From positions 4,205,239 to 4,269,238 of the forward strand of contig NC_134946.1 in the NCBI RefSeq assembly GCF_051020765.1: a DNA stretch of 64,000 nt, written 5' to 3'. Numbering within the stretch: position 1 is the first letter of the stretch; the number at the start of each line of letters is the position of its first letter. Shown piece after piece: positions 36,129-47,010 of this stretch. A program made the translations under genes and the position numbers. The notes under the pieces are model-generated. The model saw nothing but the letters and a program-made list of their open reading frames with translations. It was not told the origin of the DNA and searched no databases. Source of the stretch: Lasioglossum baleicum. Taxonomy: Eukaryota > Arthropoda > Insecta > Hymenoptera > Halictidae.

Positions 36129-37824
36129 CAGGGTGTCCCAAAATTCGTGAAAATTCCGAAAGGGGGTGGTTCCTGAGACCGTTTGAAGCGACATTTTCCT
36201 TTGCAAAAATGTTATCCGCGGCTTTGTTTAGGAGTTATTAACGAAAAACACGGACCAATCAGAGCGCGACCTAGACGCGAGTTGCCACAGTCGGCCCGGC
36301 GCACAGTGCGGACAAATGGCCTAATATTCGGCACTTTTCTCTAAATTTGGTTATTAATGTATATATAGGTAATTTATTTACAGAAAATGATATTTACCAA
36401 TATAATTAATAAATTTATTAAGAAATTAACAATTTTTATTTAAACAAAAATATATTTTTAAAAACTAACAAATTTAAAACGAAATTAATAATAAATGAAC
36501 CATATTTAATATTAATAATAATAAACTTAGACAAATTATAATAGTATAAACAAAATTAACAAACTTAACAAAACGCTATTCGCTATCCGAGTCATCCTCG
36601 GTACTTTGAATGTGATCCCAAACGAATCACTCAATCCCGTGATCTTGCACATTTCTGATTAAATATTGATCAATTTCAGTAAAGTCGCAAGATTTGCTTT
36701 TTCTTGTCGTTTCTCGAGATATTTCAATCTCTTCAGATAAATCGTCCACCCTGTATAATTATTGCAAAATTGTATTATGCATAAAAATGATTATTATATG
36801 ATTATTAATAACAATTTCCATCCTAATACGCATTTTTTGCAAAAGAAATGTATTTCATATCGTGATATACACGAATATTGAATTTTTCTGTGGCGGACAA
36901 ATGGAAAAATTTTGTACAAAAATCCAAATTTGTTGACGAATGTATATGTATTGGTAATTATTCGCAGAAAATGAAATTTAACGATATAACTAATAAATTT
37001 AAAAAGAAATTAACGAATTTTCCACAATACAACATAAGGGCAAGGTACGGGCACTTATTAAAAAGTTTATAAAATTAAGAGTAGCAGTTAGTTGCAGGCT
37101 AAACTATGAAATTCTTAAACTACAACAAGTAATATATCAGAATATGTCAAAATCTCAGGATATTTTTTGCCTTTCTCGAGATATGTTAATTTGAAGTTTT
37201 ATATGCAAGTAATAAATAAAACCACCGTTGAAAATTTATACAAAAAATAAATCTACTTTATTAAATGTAAAAAGAATGCATATACCTTGGTGAGCATTTT
37301 CCATTATACAGAATTATTATTGCAACACTGATTTACAATTAATGTAATATTATTTGATTTTTTGGACTCTAGAGAGTGCGGCACATGGTAAAATTTTTTA
37401 TAAAAATCTAAATTTGGTTACTAATGTCAATGCAATAGTAATTATTCACACAAAAAAAAATGTAACAATAAAATTAATAAATTAAAAAAAAAAAATTAAT
37501 AATATTTATGCATAAAAATTATTGTTATATGATTAATAATATCAATTACCATCTAATAAAACGTTTTGCCAAAGGAATTTATCGTACATCGTGATATACA
37601 CGTGTAGTGAGATATGCCACGTTTGTCCGCACTGTGCGGCGCGCCAAATGTCTATTGGCCGACTGTGGCAACTCGCGTCTAGATCGCGCTCTAATTGGTC
37701 CGTGTTTTTCGTTAATAACTCCTAAACAAAGCCGCGGATAACATTTTTGCAAAGGAAAATGTCGCTTGAAATGGTCTCAGGAACCACCCCCTTTCAGGAT
37801 TTCCAGTAAATTTGGGACACCCTG
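36129..37824. mobile_element. 1.7-kb foldback element of the CAGGGTGTC family
   Basis: The ends CAGGGTGTCCCAAAATT-like and AATTTGGGACACCCTG are flanked by TA (36127-36128, 37825-37826). The subterminal arms share CGGACCAATCAGAGCGCG and GTTATTAACGAAAAACA with the 22.3-kb element, but the interior is unrelated and AT-rich. This looks like conserved ends with exchanged cargo. No transposase recognised. Confidence 0.8.
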
Positions 37825-37981
37825 TATATTAAAAATTGGTGTTAACAAGCGGCCCGGACACCCCTAAGTGCGTACACCTATACCTCGCTATACGGCCTAG
37901 ATACGTTCCGGAAAAATTGGCCGTAAAGCGAAAAGCCGTATAACGAAACAATTATTTACATGCAAAACCATACAAATTCAA

Positions 37982-38278
37982 TTAGATCCGTTCCAATTTT
38001 TCTATGTTTTCCATAATGCTGCTTCTTTGGCGAGTTAAGTTTGAGACACTTAAAGGTGCAGCAGATAGCGAATGTGTTTTGATTTCTTGTTTTCTATCGC
38101 GAATAGTTTGAACGGTAGACCTCGCCAGTTGCGTTGCCTTAAAAATTTGAACAATTTTCTCGCCAGCTTCGATACGACGTAAAACTTCTAGTTTAGTCGC
38201 TAGCGTGACAGATTTTCGGTTTCTCATTTTAGTTTTATCAGTATCAATCTCCAAATTCAATGGACGTTTCGGCAGCAT
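37982..38278 (-). pseudogene. pogo/Tigger-like transposase N-terminal fragment
   Basis: The frame encodes a CENP-B/psq-type helix-turn-helix: SVTLATKLEVLRRIEAGEK, then a recognition helix LARSTVQTIRDRK. This is the N-terminal DNA-binding region of pogo/Tigger transposases and of proteins derived from them. The frame stops at 37982 before the second DNA-binding half and the DDE domain, and no continuation is seen. Flanking TATAACGAAACA-like blocks at 37935 and 38513 in opposite contexts suggest a deleted element. A domesticated single-exon protein is less likely. Confidence 0.6.
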
Positions 38279-38639
38279 TTTTTCAGAAACTAAGAAAAAG
38301 CAGAAACAAAACCCAACTAGAAAATAAACAAGAATAAACACTAACCTAACCTAACCTAACACGTCTAAAAAAAATGTTGACAATGTTGTGCCAACGTTCC
38401 TCATGTTTACGTGCGGCGGAATGTATCAGTGCCGCCTAAAAGGAGAATCAGGAACTCTCGCGGAGCAAGTAAACAGAGGTCGCTAACAGTACGTACAGTA
38501 TCTTTTTGGCCATATAACGAAACATTGTGGGACGTAAATCAAAACAGTGCCATAATTAAAGAAGGTCAAACTTGAAAAAAGTGACCGTACATATATAAGA
38601 TAGGGGAGTGCCGATCCCACATTAAAAACTTTGTTGCTA

Positions 38640-38959
38640 CACATTGAGATTCATCTTTTTATACTGTATAACCTTCACACGTGCAACTTGACTTGTTACG
38701 TCGTTTGCTATAAAAACTAACGGTAATTACGTCGCCTCCTAGAAGTTAGCACCTTGTTGAATGAAATAATTTCAACATTTGTGCGAAGTTTATGGTACAT
38801 TGTGCTCGAATATTAGAACTATAATATAAAAAATACGACAACAAATTGAAAAAACGACGTTTTGAGTAGCCCCCACTTTTCATTTTTTTTTTCGTTGTGC
38901 TAACAAAGGACAAAAGAAAAAGTTGTGGTCAATGATAGTTTTTGACATGCAATTGGCGT
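38640..38959. repeat. 3' flank of the D duplication unit (left part)
   Basis: This stretch matches 45700-45918 with indels (blocks around AATAATTTCAAC, TTTCGTTGTGCTAA and GACATGCAATT). The two stretches lie at equivalent places downstream of gene D and gene E, so they are the distal ends of the duplicated units rather than independent repeats. Confidence 0.6.
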
Positions 38960-38963
38960 TTAA

Positions 38964-39551
38964 GGGGGCCGTCTCCTAGCAGACGACGGTCGCGCGTGAA
39001 CACTCGCACACCGCTAGAGGGCACTCACACACCGCTAGACCACGTATACGTACGCGAGAATTGCTAGGATCAGGGAAATGCCTTCTGATTTCTCGATAAT
39101 GCAAAGACGGGGGTTTTTAATAGTCAAAATCGCTAGATAAAAGATCAATCTAGCGCGCTGTTTGCTTCAAAAGTCGTTCTTTTACGTTTCCGAGCAATGA
39201 TTTTGCAATATTCGGCTGCATGTTGCCCGTCGCATGTTGCCCGTCAGATGGCGCTGCAGTCACGCCGGCGTACTAACCTCTCCGACGGGCAACATGCAGC
39301 CGAATATTGCAAAATCATTGCTCGGAAACATAAAAGAACGACTTTTGAAGCAAACAGCGCGCTAGATTGATTTTTTATCTAGCGATTTTGACTAATAAAA
39401 ACCCCCGTCTTTGCATTATCGAGAAATCAGAACGCATTTCCCTGATCCTAGCAATTCTCGCGTACGTATACGTGGTCTAGCGGTGTGTGAGTGTACTCTA
39501 GCGGTGTGTGAGTGTTCACGCGCGACCGTCATCTGCTAGGAGACGGCCCCC
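38964..39551. mobile_element. 588-bp TTAA-flanked foldback element
   Basis: The inverted ends GGGGGCCGTCTCCTAGCAGA and its inverse are flanked by TTAA (38960-38963, 39552-39555). The arms are nearly perfect for about 270 bp. The paralogous flank of gene E has the empty site with a single TTAA (45919-45922), proving insertion and target. The TTAA fits piggyBac, though the termini start with G. Confidence 0.82.
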
Positions 39552-39585
39552 TTAAGATAGTATCAGTTATCCAAATAGCATACAG

Positions 39586-40080
39586 CCGGTCACAAAAATG
39601 TTGGGACACTCTTAAAAAGACGATAACCTGTTTAATATTGGACCATGGGATTTGCACTTTTTTGGAAAGCAAGAGCAATTAGTGTACTACAGGATGCGAA
39701 AAGAAATTTTTCCAAAAATCGCAATAGATCGGAATTGTAGAAAAAATACTAAAAGTTGCATTTTCCCCTGTTTCATGTGAGCCCCTGTATTGAAAATTTA
39801 AAAAGTACATTTTGTAGATCTATGTGAATTATATGCACTGTGAAAGTTTCATCGAAATCGGTTGATGCGGGAAAAAACGACAGTCATTGAAAGATGTAAG
39901 AATTCTTAGTTATGGCCAAAAATCGTATGAAATTGCAACTTTTACCATCTCTAACGTTTGTAGCTCATTGCAACGTCGACCGATTTTCACGAAATTTTCG
40001 GAATATGTTTAATTCACACAGATCTACAAAACGTATTTTTTAAATTTTGCAATATAGGCCCACATAACAAAAGGGCTGTG
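39586..40080. mobile_element. Palindromic TA-type MITE in D 3' flank
   Basis: After TA it begins CAGCCGGTCACAAAAATG and has an inverted-repeat interior with GTTTGTAGCTCATTGCAA, shared with 42660-42790. The E unit lacks it at the corresponding place (about 45945). The right end is not sharply defined. Confidence 0.5.
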
Positions 40081-40954
40081 CTTCCGTTTACGTCCATGCT
40101 CAGAATTAGATGAAATTTTGGAAATAGGTTCTATTTTGTCTAAAATGATGATTGTCAGATGGATTTTTGGCGACTCGAAAAAAAATTTTTTACCATTTCA
40201 ATGTCAAACCCTACCTAGAAACTAAAGGAGGTATTTTTCGCGATCGCACTATTTGAAAGAATGGTAATTATTTTTCTCGGCGCACTATTTTTCTCAAGCT
40301 ATATTCATTTAGTGTAGAAATTGATCGAACCTGTGCGCCGAGAAAAATAATTACCATCCTACCTAGAAACATTATGAACACGACGCATTTCTAAATTAAA
40401 TTTTTTCGAATTAAATTTTTTACGCGAAACAGAATCTAAGATATTAAATATGTAGTATTTCAAAGATTTCTTTTGCCAAATACGTACTATTCGATTATGC
40501 GATTTTCTGATATTTCAACTTGCAATAATTCTACAATGGTTCAGTTGGACTAATCTTTCATATACGATTGGCATTTATCAGAGGTATTTATTATGATCAT
40601 ACGAATGTACTTACACTTTATCGCCTGGTCTGGACTTTTCCTATGTTTAGCTGTTGAAATAAATTGAAAAACTTTTTTCTAAGTTTTTCTCCAGGTTAGA
40701 ATGAAATGAATACAGCACAATTTCTTATTTGCATTTATATTTAAACATTAAGGGAACAATAAGTCTCATTGTAAATGAATTATTTTCTTGAGATATTAAA
40801 ACAATATGTCATCCTATCATTTGACGTATATGTATACCTTTGAAGAAAGCATACTGCGTCTTCCTAGGTCTGAACATTTGTGAACTGGTAGGACATTTAC
40901 TTTCCAATACTTTATAGCAACAAGAATTTCTGGCTGAGCAAGCTCAAACGATCT

Positions 40955-43900
40955 TTAGGTGGTGATCTTCAGTCCCCAATCTTCTTTGATCATGTCTGCA
41001 GCTTTTTCAGCTATCATAATAGTTGGGGCATTTGTATTTCCGGAGACGATATTCGGCATAATCGACGCATCTATCACTCGCAGTCTCTTAATCCCGTGTA
41101 CTCTAAGTCTGGAGTCCACGACAGCCATCTTATCGGACGCTGGACCCATCTTGCAAGTCCCACACGGATGATAAATCGTCATTGTGTAGAATCTCGCGAA
41201 GCATTTCCAGTAATCGATTGATGGAAATTCGAAAGAGGAACATTCTGGGATTCGATTCGGATTCGCTTTAGCATTTAGGCTTTTTAAAGTTGGAGTTTGG
41301 CTGAGCTTATATATGAAGTCCGCACCTTCTGCCTATAATGATCAAGAAATCATTTTTCTTAATATACTAATGAACTGGAACCGCTCAATCAAAAGCTGCT
41401 CCTTCAAAATATTCAGAAAATGAACTGGCAAGCATGTAAATACAAAACAATGAATGAAGATTACTGACCAAAACTTCAAGATCATGTGGATCATGAAAGT
41501 AATTGGGAACGATGATCGGATGGTCGTCCGGGTTGTTCGAGCGCAATTTAGTGTATCCTCTGCTACGAGGTCTTAACAAAAGCGGAATGCCGGCGTATGA
41601 ACTTTCGTGCAGGATGTTCTCGTACATATTCGCGTAGAAATCATCCGACACGCCCATAATATGCTTTAAGACGAGACCTCCGTCGGCAGCGTCTGACAGA
41701 GTATTCCAGAATATCTGTAAGTCAGGATGATCCTCTGTCTTGTTGGCATACCTGAAACAACATTTATTTTCCGTATTATGAACAAGCTCTACCCTTTCTT
41801 TCATTAATGATATATTTTACTCTATCGCTTTGAACAATACTTTTTCTCCGTAATTTATATGAAACGAGATTTTTTAAGATTAAAATTTGTTTGAAACTTG
41901 TTAGCCTAGTCTGGCAAATTCGACAGAATAATAATATATGTTGATAATAATATAATAAGACACAACTACCGTAACAATATAAACGTGGTCATCTGATAAC
42001 TTTAGTATAAAATCAGCAATTTTAAGTTTACGGAATTTAAAAAAAAAAACGGTTTGTAGTAAAAAATACAGAAGAAATCAACAGTCGTGTAGAGTATTAC
42101 ATACAGTCAGGGACAATTTAAAGTGGGCACCCTTAAAAATCGCATAACTTTTTAGAAATTGGACCAAAGGACTTGAATTTTTGAAAGATGTTAGACCGGC
42201 TAGTTCGCTAGAGAATAAGTAAACAAAAATTTAATACGATTGCAATTGGTAGGAATTGTAGAAAATTTTTAAAAATGATGTTTTGTCAACTTTTTTATCT
42301 GGGCCTGTGACGATAATTTAAAAAAAAACGGTTTGTAGTAAAAAATACAGAAGAAATCAACAGTCGTGTAGAGTATTACATACAGTCAGGGACAATTTAA
42401 AGTGGACACCCTTAAAAATCGCATAACTTTTTAGAAATTGGACCAAAGGACTTGAATTTTTTTAAGATGTTAGACCGGCTAGTTCGCTAGAGAATAAGTA
42501 AACAAAAATTTAATACGATTGCAATTGGTAGGAATTGTAGAAAATTTTTAAAAATGATGTTTTGTCAACTTTCTTATCTGGGCCTGTGACGATAATTTAA
42601 AAAATGCGTTTTATAGATTTCGGTAACCTATATGCATACTGAAAATTGCATCGAAATCGGTCAACATTGCAATGAGCTACATACGTTTAAAGATGAGAGC
42701 TTAAGGGTGAAAGTCGCAGATTTTCAGCCTTGCCAGGGCATTTTGCCCTTACGTGATCATCTTTAAACGTTTGTAGCTCATTGCAATGTTGACCGATTTC
42801 GATGCAATTTTCAGTATGCATATAAGTTACCGAAATCTATAAAACGCATTTTTTTAAATTATCGTCACAGGCCCAGATAAAAAAGTTGACAAAACATCAT
42901 TTTTAAAAATTTCGTATAATTCCTACCAATTGCAATCGTATTATATTTTTGTTTACTTTTTCTCTAGCGAACTAGCCGGTCTAACATCTTTAAAAAATTC
43001 AAGTCCTTTTTCTAAAAAAAAAACCAAGTCCAATTTCTACAAAGTTATGCGATTTTTAAGGGTGTCCACTTTAAATTGTGGATTTCACACTTGATTGTAG
43101 AATGTTCATGAATTTTTTCGTATTGGTTTGTTAAGCAAAACGTAATAAGCACAGCACATAATTTATTGAACCGTGCTCACTGCTCACCCTATAAGTACCC
43201 TTGTGATCGAGTTAGGTTAGAGACTAGAAACTTGCCGCAGAAGGTTTTCTTTGGCAGCCCTATCGAATGGTATGAATAAGATCAATTTGCTTTGCGGACG
43301 AATTTGTCCCCATTATCCAGATACATCCTTTATCGAAATATTTATTCATTTTTGTATCAAGGCACTTACTTGGTATTTATAAACGCCATTCCCTCACTAA
43401 GAGGCATATCGTATAGGGGTCCTGTGCCCCTTTTAGCGAATTCATTAGCACTTTCCACAGTTGTCTCCTTCGTCGGATTGAAAGAAAAACTTTCTTCGTC
43501 CGAATAATTCTCTGGCGGGGTTACCAAGTAAGTCAATCCACCAATCGCAACGTGATCCTGAAGATTTTCACCAACGCCGGGTGCATCGTGAACAGTATCC
43601 ACTCCTATCTCATTTAAATGATCTTTTGGACCGACACCAGATAACATCAACAATTGTGGCGATTGTATAGAACCAGCGGATAAAATGACCTCGCGTTTTG
43701 CTTTGACCGTACGGCGCACTGCGCCAAATAGAAATTGGACACCGTATGCCGTCTTTGAATCGGAGTCTGTAAAAATGATCTACAGTTACATTTTCTGCTG
43801 GATATTTTTGGTAAAAGTATTAATTAGTATACTCAGTTCTAAATAAAAGAATTCCACGCTTTCATTTTAGTTAAATCTAAATTGAAAGTGATATTAAAAT

Positions 43901-44982
43901 CGATACAGAAGATTATAAACGAAGAGAGAGGATCAAAGCTGGGAAAATTAGTATAAAGAAAACTTTTTAAAGAATTCTAATATTACTTTCCTGCACTTAC
44001 CTATCAGTATCTTCTCCACACGCGAATTTATGCTCACATCCAGGTTTTCTCTTTTCGAAGCGGACCGAAGGAAAGCTTTCGCAGTGCTGCATCGCAAACC
44101 GTCTCTCAGAGTACCGTGGGAATAAGTGAATCCAGTTTGAGTGGCTTCATTGACATCCACGACATTGTATCCTATATCTTTACCAGCCTGCATTATATAA
44201 TCGATCACAGGAGTTCGGTATTTGAAATGCTCGACAGTTAAGTATCCGCCGCTGTGATGATAAGGAGAATTCTTGTACTGTTCTATCCTCATGTCTTCCG
44301 ACTTCTTGAAGTAAGGCAACACACTCGTGTAATTCCAGCCTGGGTTTCCCAGCTCTTCCCAGTGGTCGTAGTCTTTCTTGTTGCCACGAACGTATAGTAA
44401 CGCGTTCAGCACACTGCTCCCTCCGAGAACCTGGAGTATTTTCAAAATTTCAAAGTTATTAGTACATTAGAAATCCCTTTAGTGAACGAAATTGTAGTGA
44501 ATATCCAATTATACCGGCAGCCTCATTTTAGATTCGCCGGACAAATCTCTGCTTCGCCACATTATCAATTGTTTTACCTTGCCACGTGGCCAGTTGCACC
44601 GCTGCCCATCCATCGCTTGACAATAATTCAGCGACGGCTCAGTTTTAAACTGCCAATCCCAAGTAGACAATTGCATATTTGCAAGAAACTCAGGTACGTC
44701 TGAACGAACAGGTTCATCCGTGCCAGCTTCCAGCAGTAACACCGACCAGTCTCCATTCTCTGACAGTCGGTTGGCTATCACTGAGCCAGCTGATCCAGCT
44801 CCGATCACCACGAAATCATATTCATCTTTCAAATCGAACAATGTCACAGGTTTCACCCTGTGTTCAACATCCACAATATCTGGTCTGAAGATTCCGATCA
44901 ACGATTCTACTAAAAGTACAAAACCCACTAGAGCTGCGCGGCCGGCTGCTATCCTAATCGCTGTGGCTATAGCACTGGACAT
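40955..44982 (-). CDS. GMC oxidoreductase, glucose dehydrogenase-like (gene D)
   Basis: Exons 44982-44578, 44430-44001, 43766-43370, 41751-41465 and 41328-40955 give 630 aa with the same intron positions and phases as C and E. The frame continues upstream of the chosen ATG to 45057, but the homologous Met (MSSAIATAIRIAAG) is the one shared by the paralogues. The N-terminal hydrophobic segment is followed by FAD motif GAGSAGSVIANRLSE, signature RGKVLGGSSVLNA, ILSAGSIQSPQLL, catalytic His in HPCGTCKMG, paired Asn in GNTNAPT, and the end EDWGLKITT. All splice sites are GT-AG. It is a recent duplicate: D and E share both flanks and nearly identical last exons. The substrate is unknown. Confidence 0.9.
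42030..42609. repeat. 279-bp direct tandem duplication spanning intron and transposon end
   Basis: The block from CGGTTTGTAGTAAAAA through GGGCCTGTGACGATAATTT is present twice, offset by 279 bp, and nearly identical. Both copies hold the host intron segment and the transposon terminus CAGTCAGGGACA, so the duplication happened after the element inserted. Confidence 0.8.
42104..43097. mobile_element. TA-type foldback element in gene D intron, internally duplicated
   Basis: Its left end is TA-CAGTCAGGGACAATTTAAAG, its right end mirrors the CAATTTAAAGTGG block, and TA follows at 43098-43099. The homologous C intron lacks it (near 30195). A 279-bp tandem duplication (about 42030-42609) copies 50 bp of host intron together with the element's left end. 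Confidence 0.7.
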
Positions 44983-45420
44983 CTCGTTCGATTTCCTGCA
45001 AAAGGGTGGTTTGCGTAACGGTGATTCTATGCCAAATCGATCACTTTTTGACGTCAACCACGTCGATTTTGTACTAAATGAAATACGTTATAGTCTGTGT
45101 GAAATTAGGTGGCGTTTAAGTCATCATTTTGCCGGTTTCGAATTTTTATAGAAATGACAGGCCTTCGAAATTTGCAATTTTTTGCCATTTTGGCGACCCA
45201 CTTAGGCATTGTTACCTCGGGAACTGTTGGTGTGATTGAGCTACATTTGTTTCGTTTTATTCGGAAATGATTGAGCTATTATAAAATAATTTTTTCAACC
45301 GCGATAATTAACTTTACAATGTCGAAAAATATAAACAAATTCTTTTTTTAACGTTTTTCTTTTCGATGAGGGGCTACAGTGATTTATATTGTGAAAAAAA
45401 TATGGATATATTCCCTGAAG
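44983..45420. promoter_or_regulatory. Conserved upstream region of gene D
   Basis: About 300 bp upstream of the D start codon match the E upstream region (54403-54740) closely, including the GGTGGTTTGCGTAA, CAAATCGATCACTTTTTGA and TATAGTCTGTGTGAAATTAGG blocks. The duplicated unit therefore includes the promoter. No core promoter element is unambiguous. Confidence 0.45.
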
Positions 45421-47008
45421 TTTCCCCTTTAAAATGAGCCCTTGTGAACGATGGCGATTTGTCATCGCTGTGCCAGAGTCCCTTTCTGACCGGGAACATC
45501 GAAATTGTCATTTAATTTAAGTACTCAATTTGTGGTAATTAAACTAACTGAACGGCTGTTTCATTGAGGATATCGGTAAGACTAATGTGTCTACACGAGA
45601 TACCATGAAAAGTAAATTTTTTAAAGTTATTAATTAGAGCTGTGAACGGTTCTAAGCATTGCCAATTATATGTATAGCTTTAAAAATCGTCCGTTGTCCA
45701 AGGACTAAATAATTTCAACGGATGTGCTAAGTTTGTGGTCGAATGTTATAGCTATATTATAAAAAAATAAGACAAAAATGGAGAAAAACGAATTTTTGTG
45801 TAGCCCCCCTCCCCACTGTACATTTTTCTCGTTGTGCTAAGATTGTGCTAAAATGTTACTTCAAAAACGGACAAAGAAAAAAGTTATAATAGTTTTACGT
45901 TTAACATGCAATTTACGTTTAAGATAGTATCAGTTATCCAAATACACAGCATATAATTGTCAGCACAGCTTCCGATTTCCCCAGCACAAAGATATAAAAA
46001 TTCTTGACTCTTGTTATAGCATGTGTATACAATAAATATTTCTTTTCTTTGGAAAAACTGCAACCTTAAAAACTCGATCCACTAGACGCAGGTAACGGAA
46101 CTCGAAATCGTCTTTATCCTAGGGCAGGGCTGTCCTGTTAGAAGTGTCGTGCTACACTGTCGAACTGGAACCTCTCCGCGGTCTAGACAACACCGAAACA
46201 GCTGAAGCCAATAAGAAAAATTATTTATATGTACATATCTGCATTCGGAAATGTTCGCAGAACGCTTAAATTGTGACACAAGTAAAATTTATGGTCCTCG
46301 ACAGTAGTTTTTGAAACCATGTCTAATAAATAGTAAACTTATTTGATAATAACATGTTACACGTCCGGCAAACACCACTATCGACAGAATGTGGGATACT
46401 ATATGTTGCTGAAATTTACATTTTACCATTGCATAAGGGTGTCCTCCGTATTTTTTCTGGGATAATGAAAGTCATTTTCATCAGAAAATTATGAAATATT
46501 ACTCGGTAGAATTCGACAGTAGTTTTTACAAATATGTGCGAATTTAAAATATAGAATGGCCGCGAGTGCCAATGGATAAATTGTTTATTGTCACACGTGC
46601 GGCCACGTGACTACCAAGAGACTAAATCCAAGTCTGGTAGCCTATTGCTTTTAGAATAATACAAATTTGTGCTAAAAATCATTTCAAATTTTGCGCTATT
46701 TTGCATTTGTGAAGGTTAGAGCTGTCATTCTTCGGCACGTGTACAGCAAAATTGTAAAAAATGTACATTTGATATGCAAGTTCAACATTGTCATGTTATC
46801 TATTTTTTGTTTCAGGTAATATTTATGCGTCGAGCACGTCAGTTTGTTTGTGGATTTTTCTCTACGCTTCTAAGGTAATTTAAAAAATTGTATAGTCGGT
46901 ATAAACACTCGACTCGTTTTCAAATTCATTTTTTTCGAATTATATTTTTTAAGCCAAACAAGGTCTAAGATATTAAATATTATGTGAAACATTTCTTTTG
47001 CAAATATG
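45421..47008. other. Intergenic region between D and the mariner element
   Basis: No host exon found. 45700-45960 is the D-flank paralogue with the TTAA empty site at 45919-45922. 46500-46960 resembles 13235-13740. 46960-47008 continues in sequence homologous to 40430-40490. Confidence 0.45.
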
Positions 47009-47010
47009 TA

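Noticed and set aside
38339..38362. Interstitial telomere (CCTAA repeats)
   Set aside because: Only four units, too short to be telomere-derived with confidence. It is mentioned only as context for the pogo fragment.
40260..40370. Short palindrome with CTCGGCGCACTATTTTTCTC core
   Set aside because: An inverted repeat is present but too short and without a target duplication to be called a defined element.
44982..45057. Upstream in-frame Met for gene D (25 extra residues)
   Set aside because: The homologous Met in C and E lies at 44982. The extra segment is not shared as protein and would precede the hydrophobic N-terminus.
44720..45151. Plus-strand frame of 143 codons opposite exon 1 of gene D
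   Set aside because: It is the antisense shadow of a strongly conserved GMC coding exon. The same shadow appears opposite gene E.
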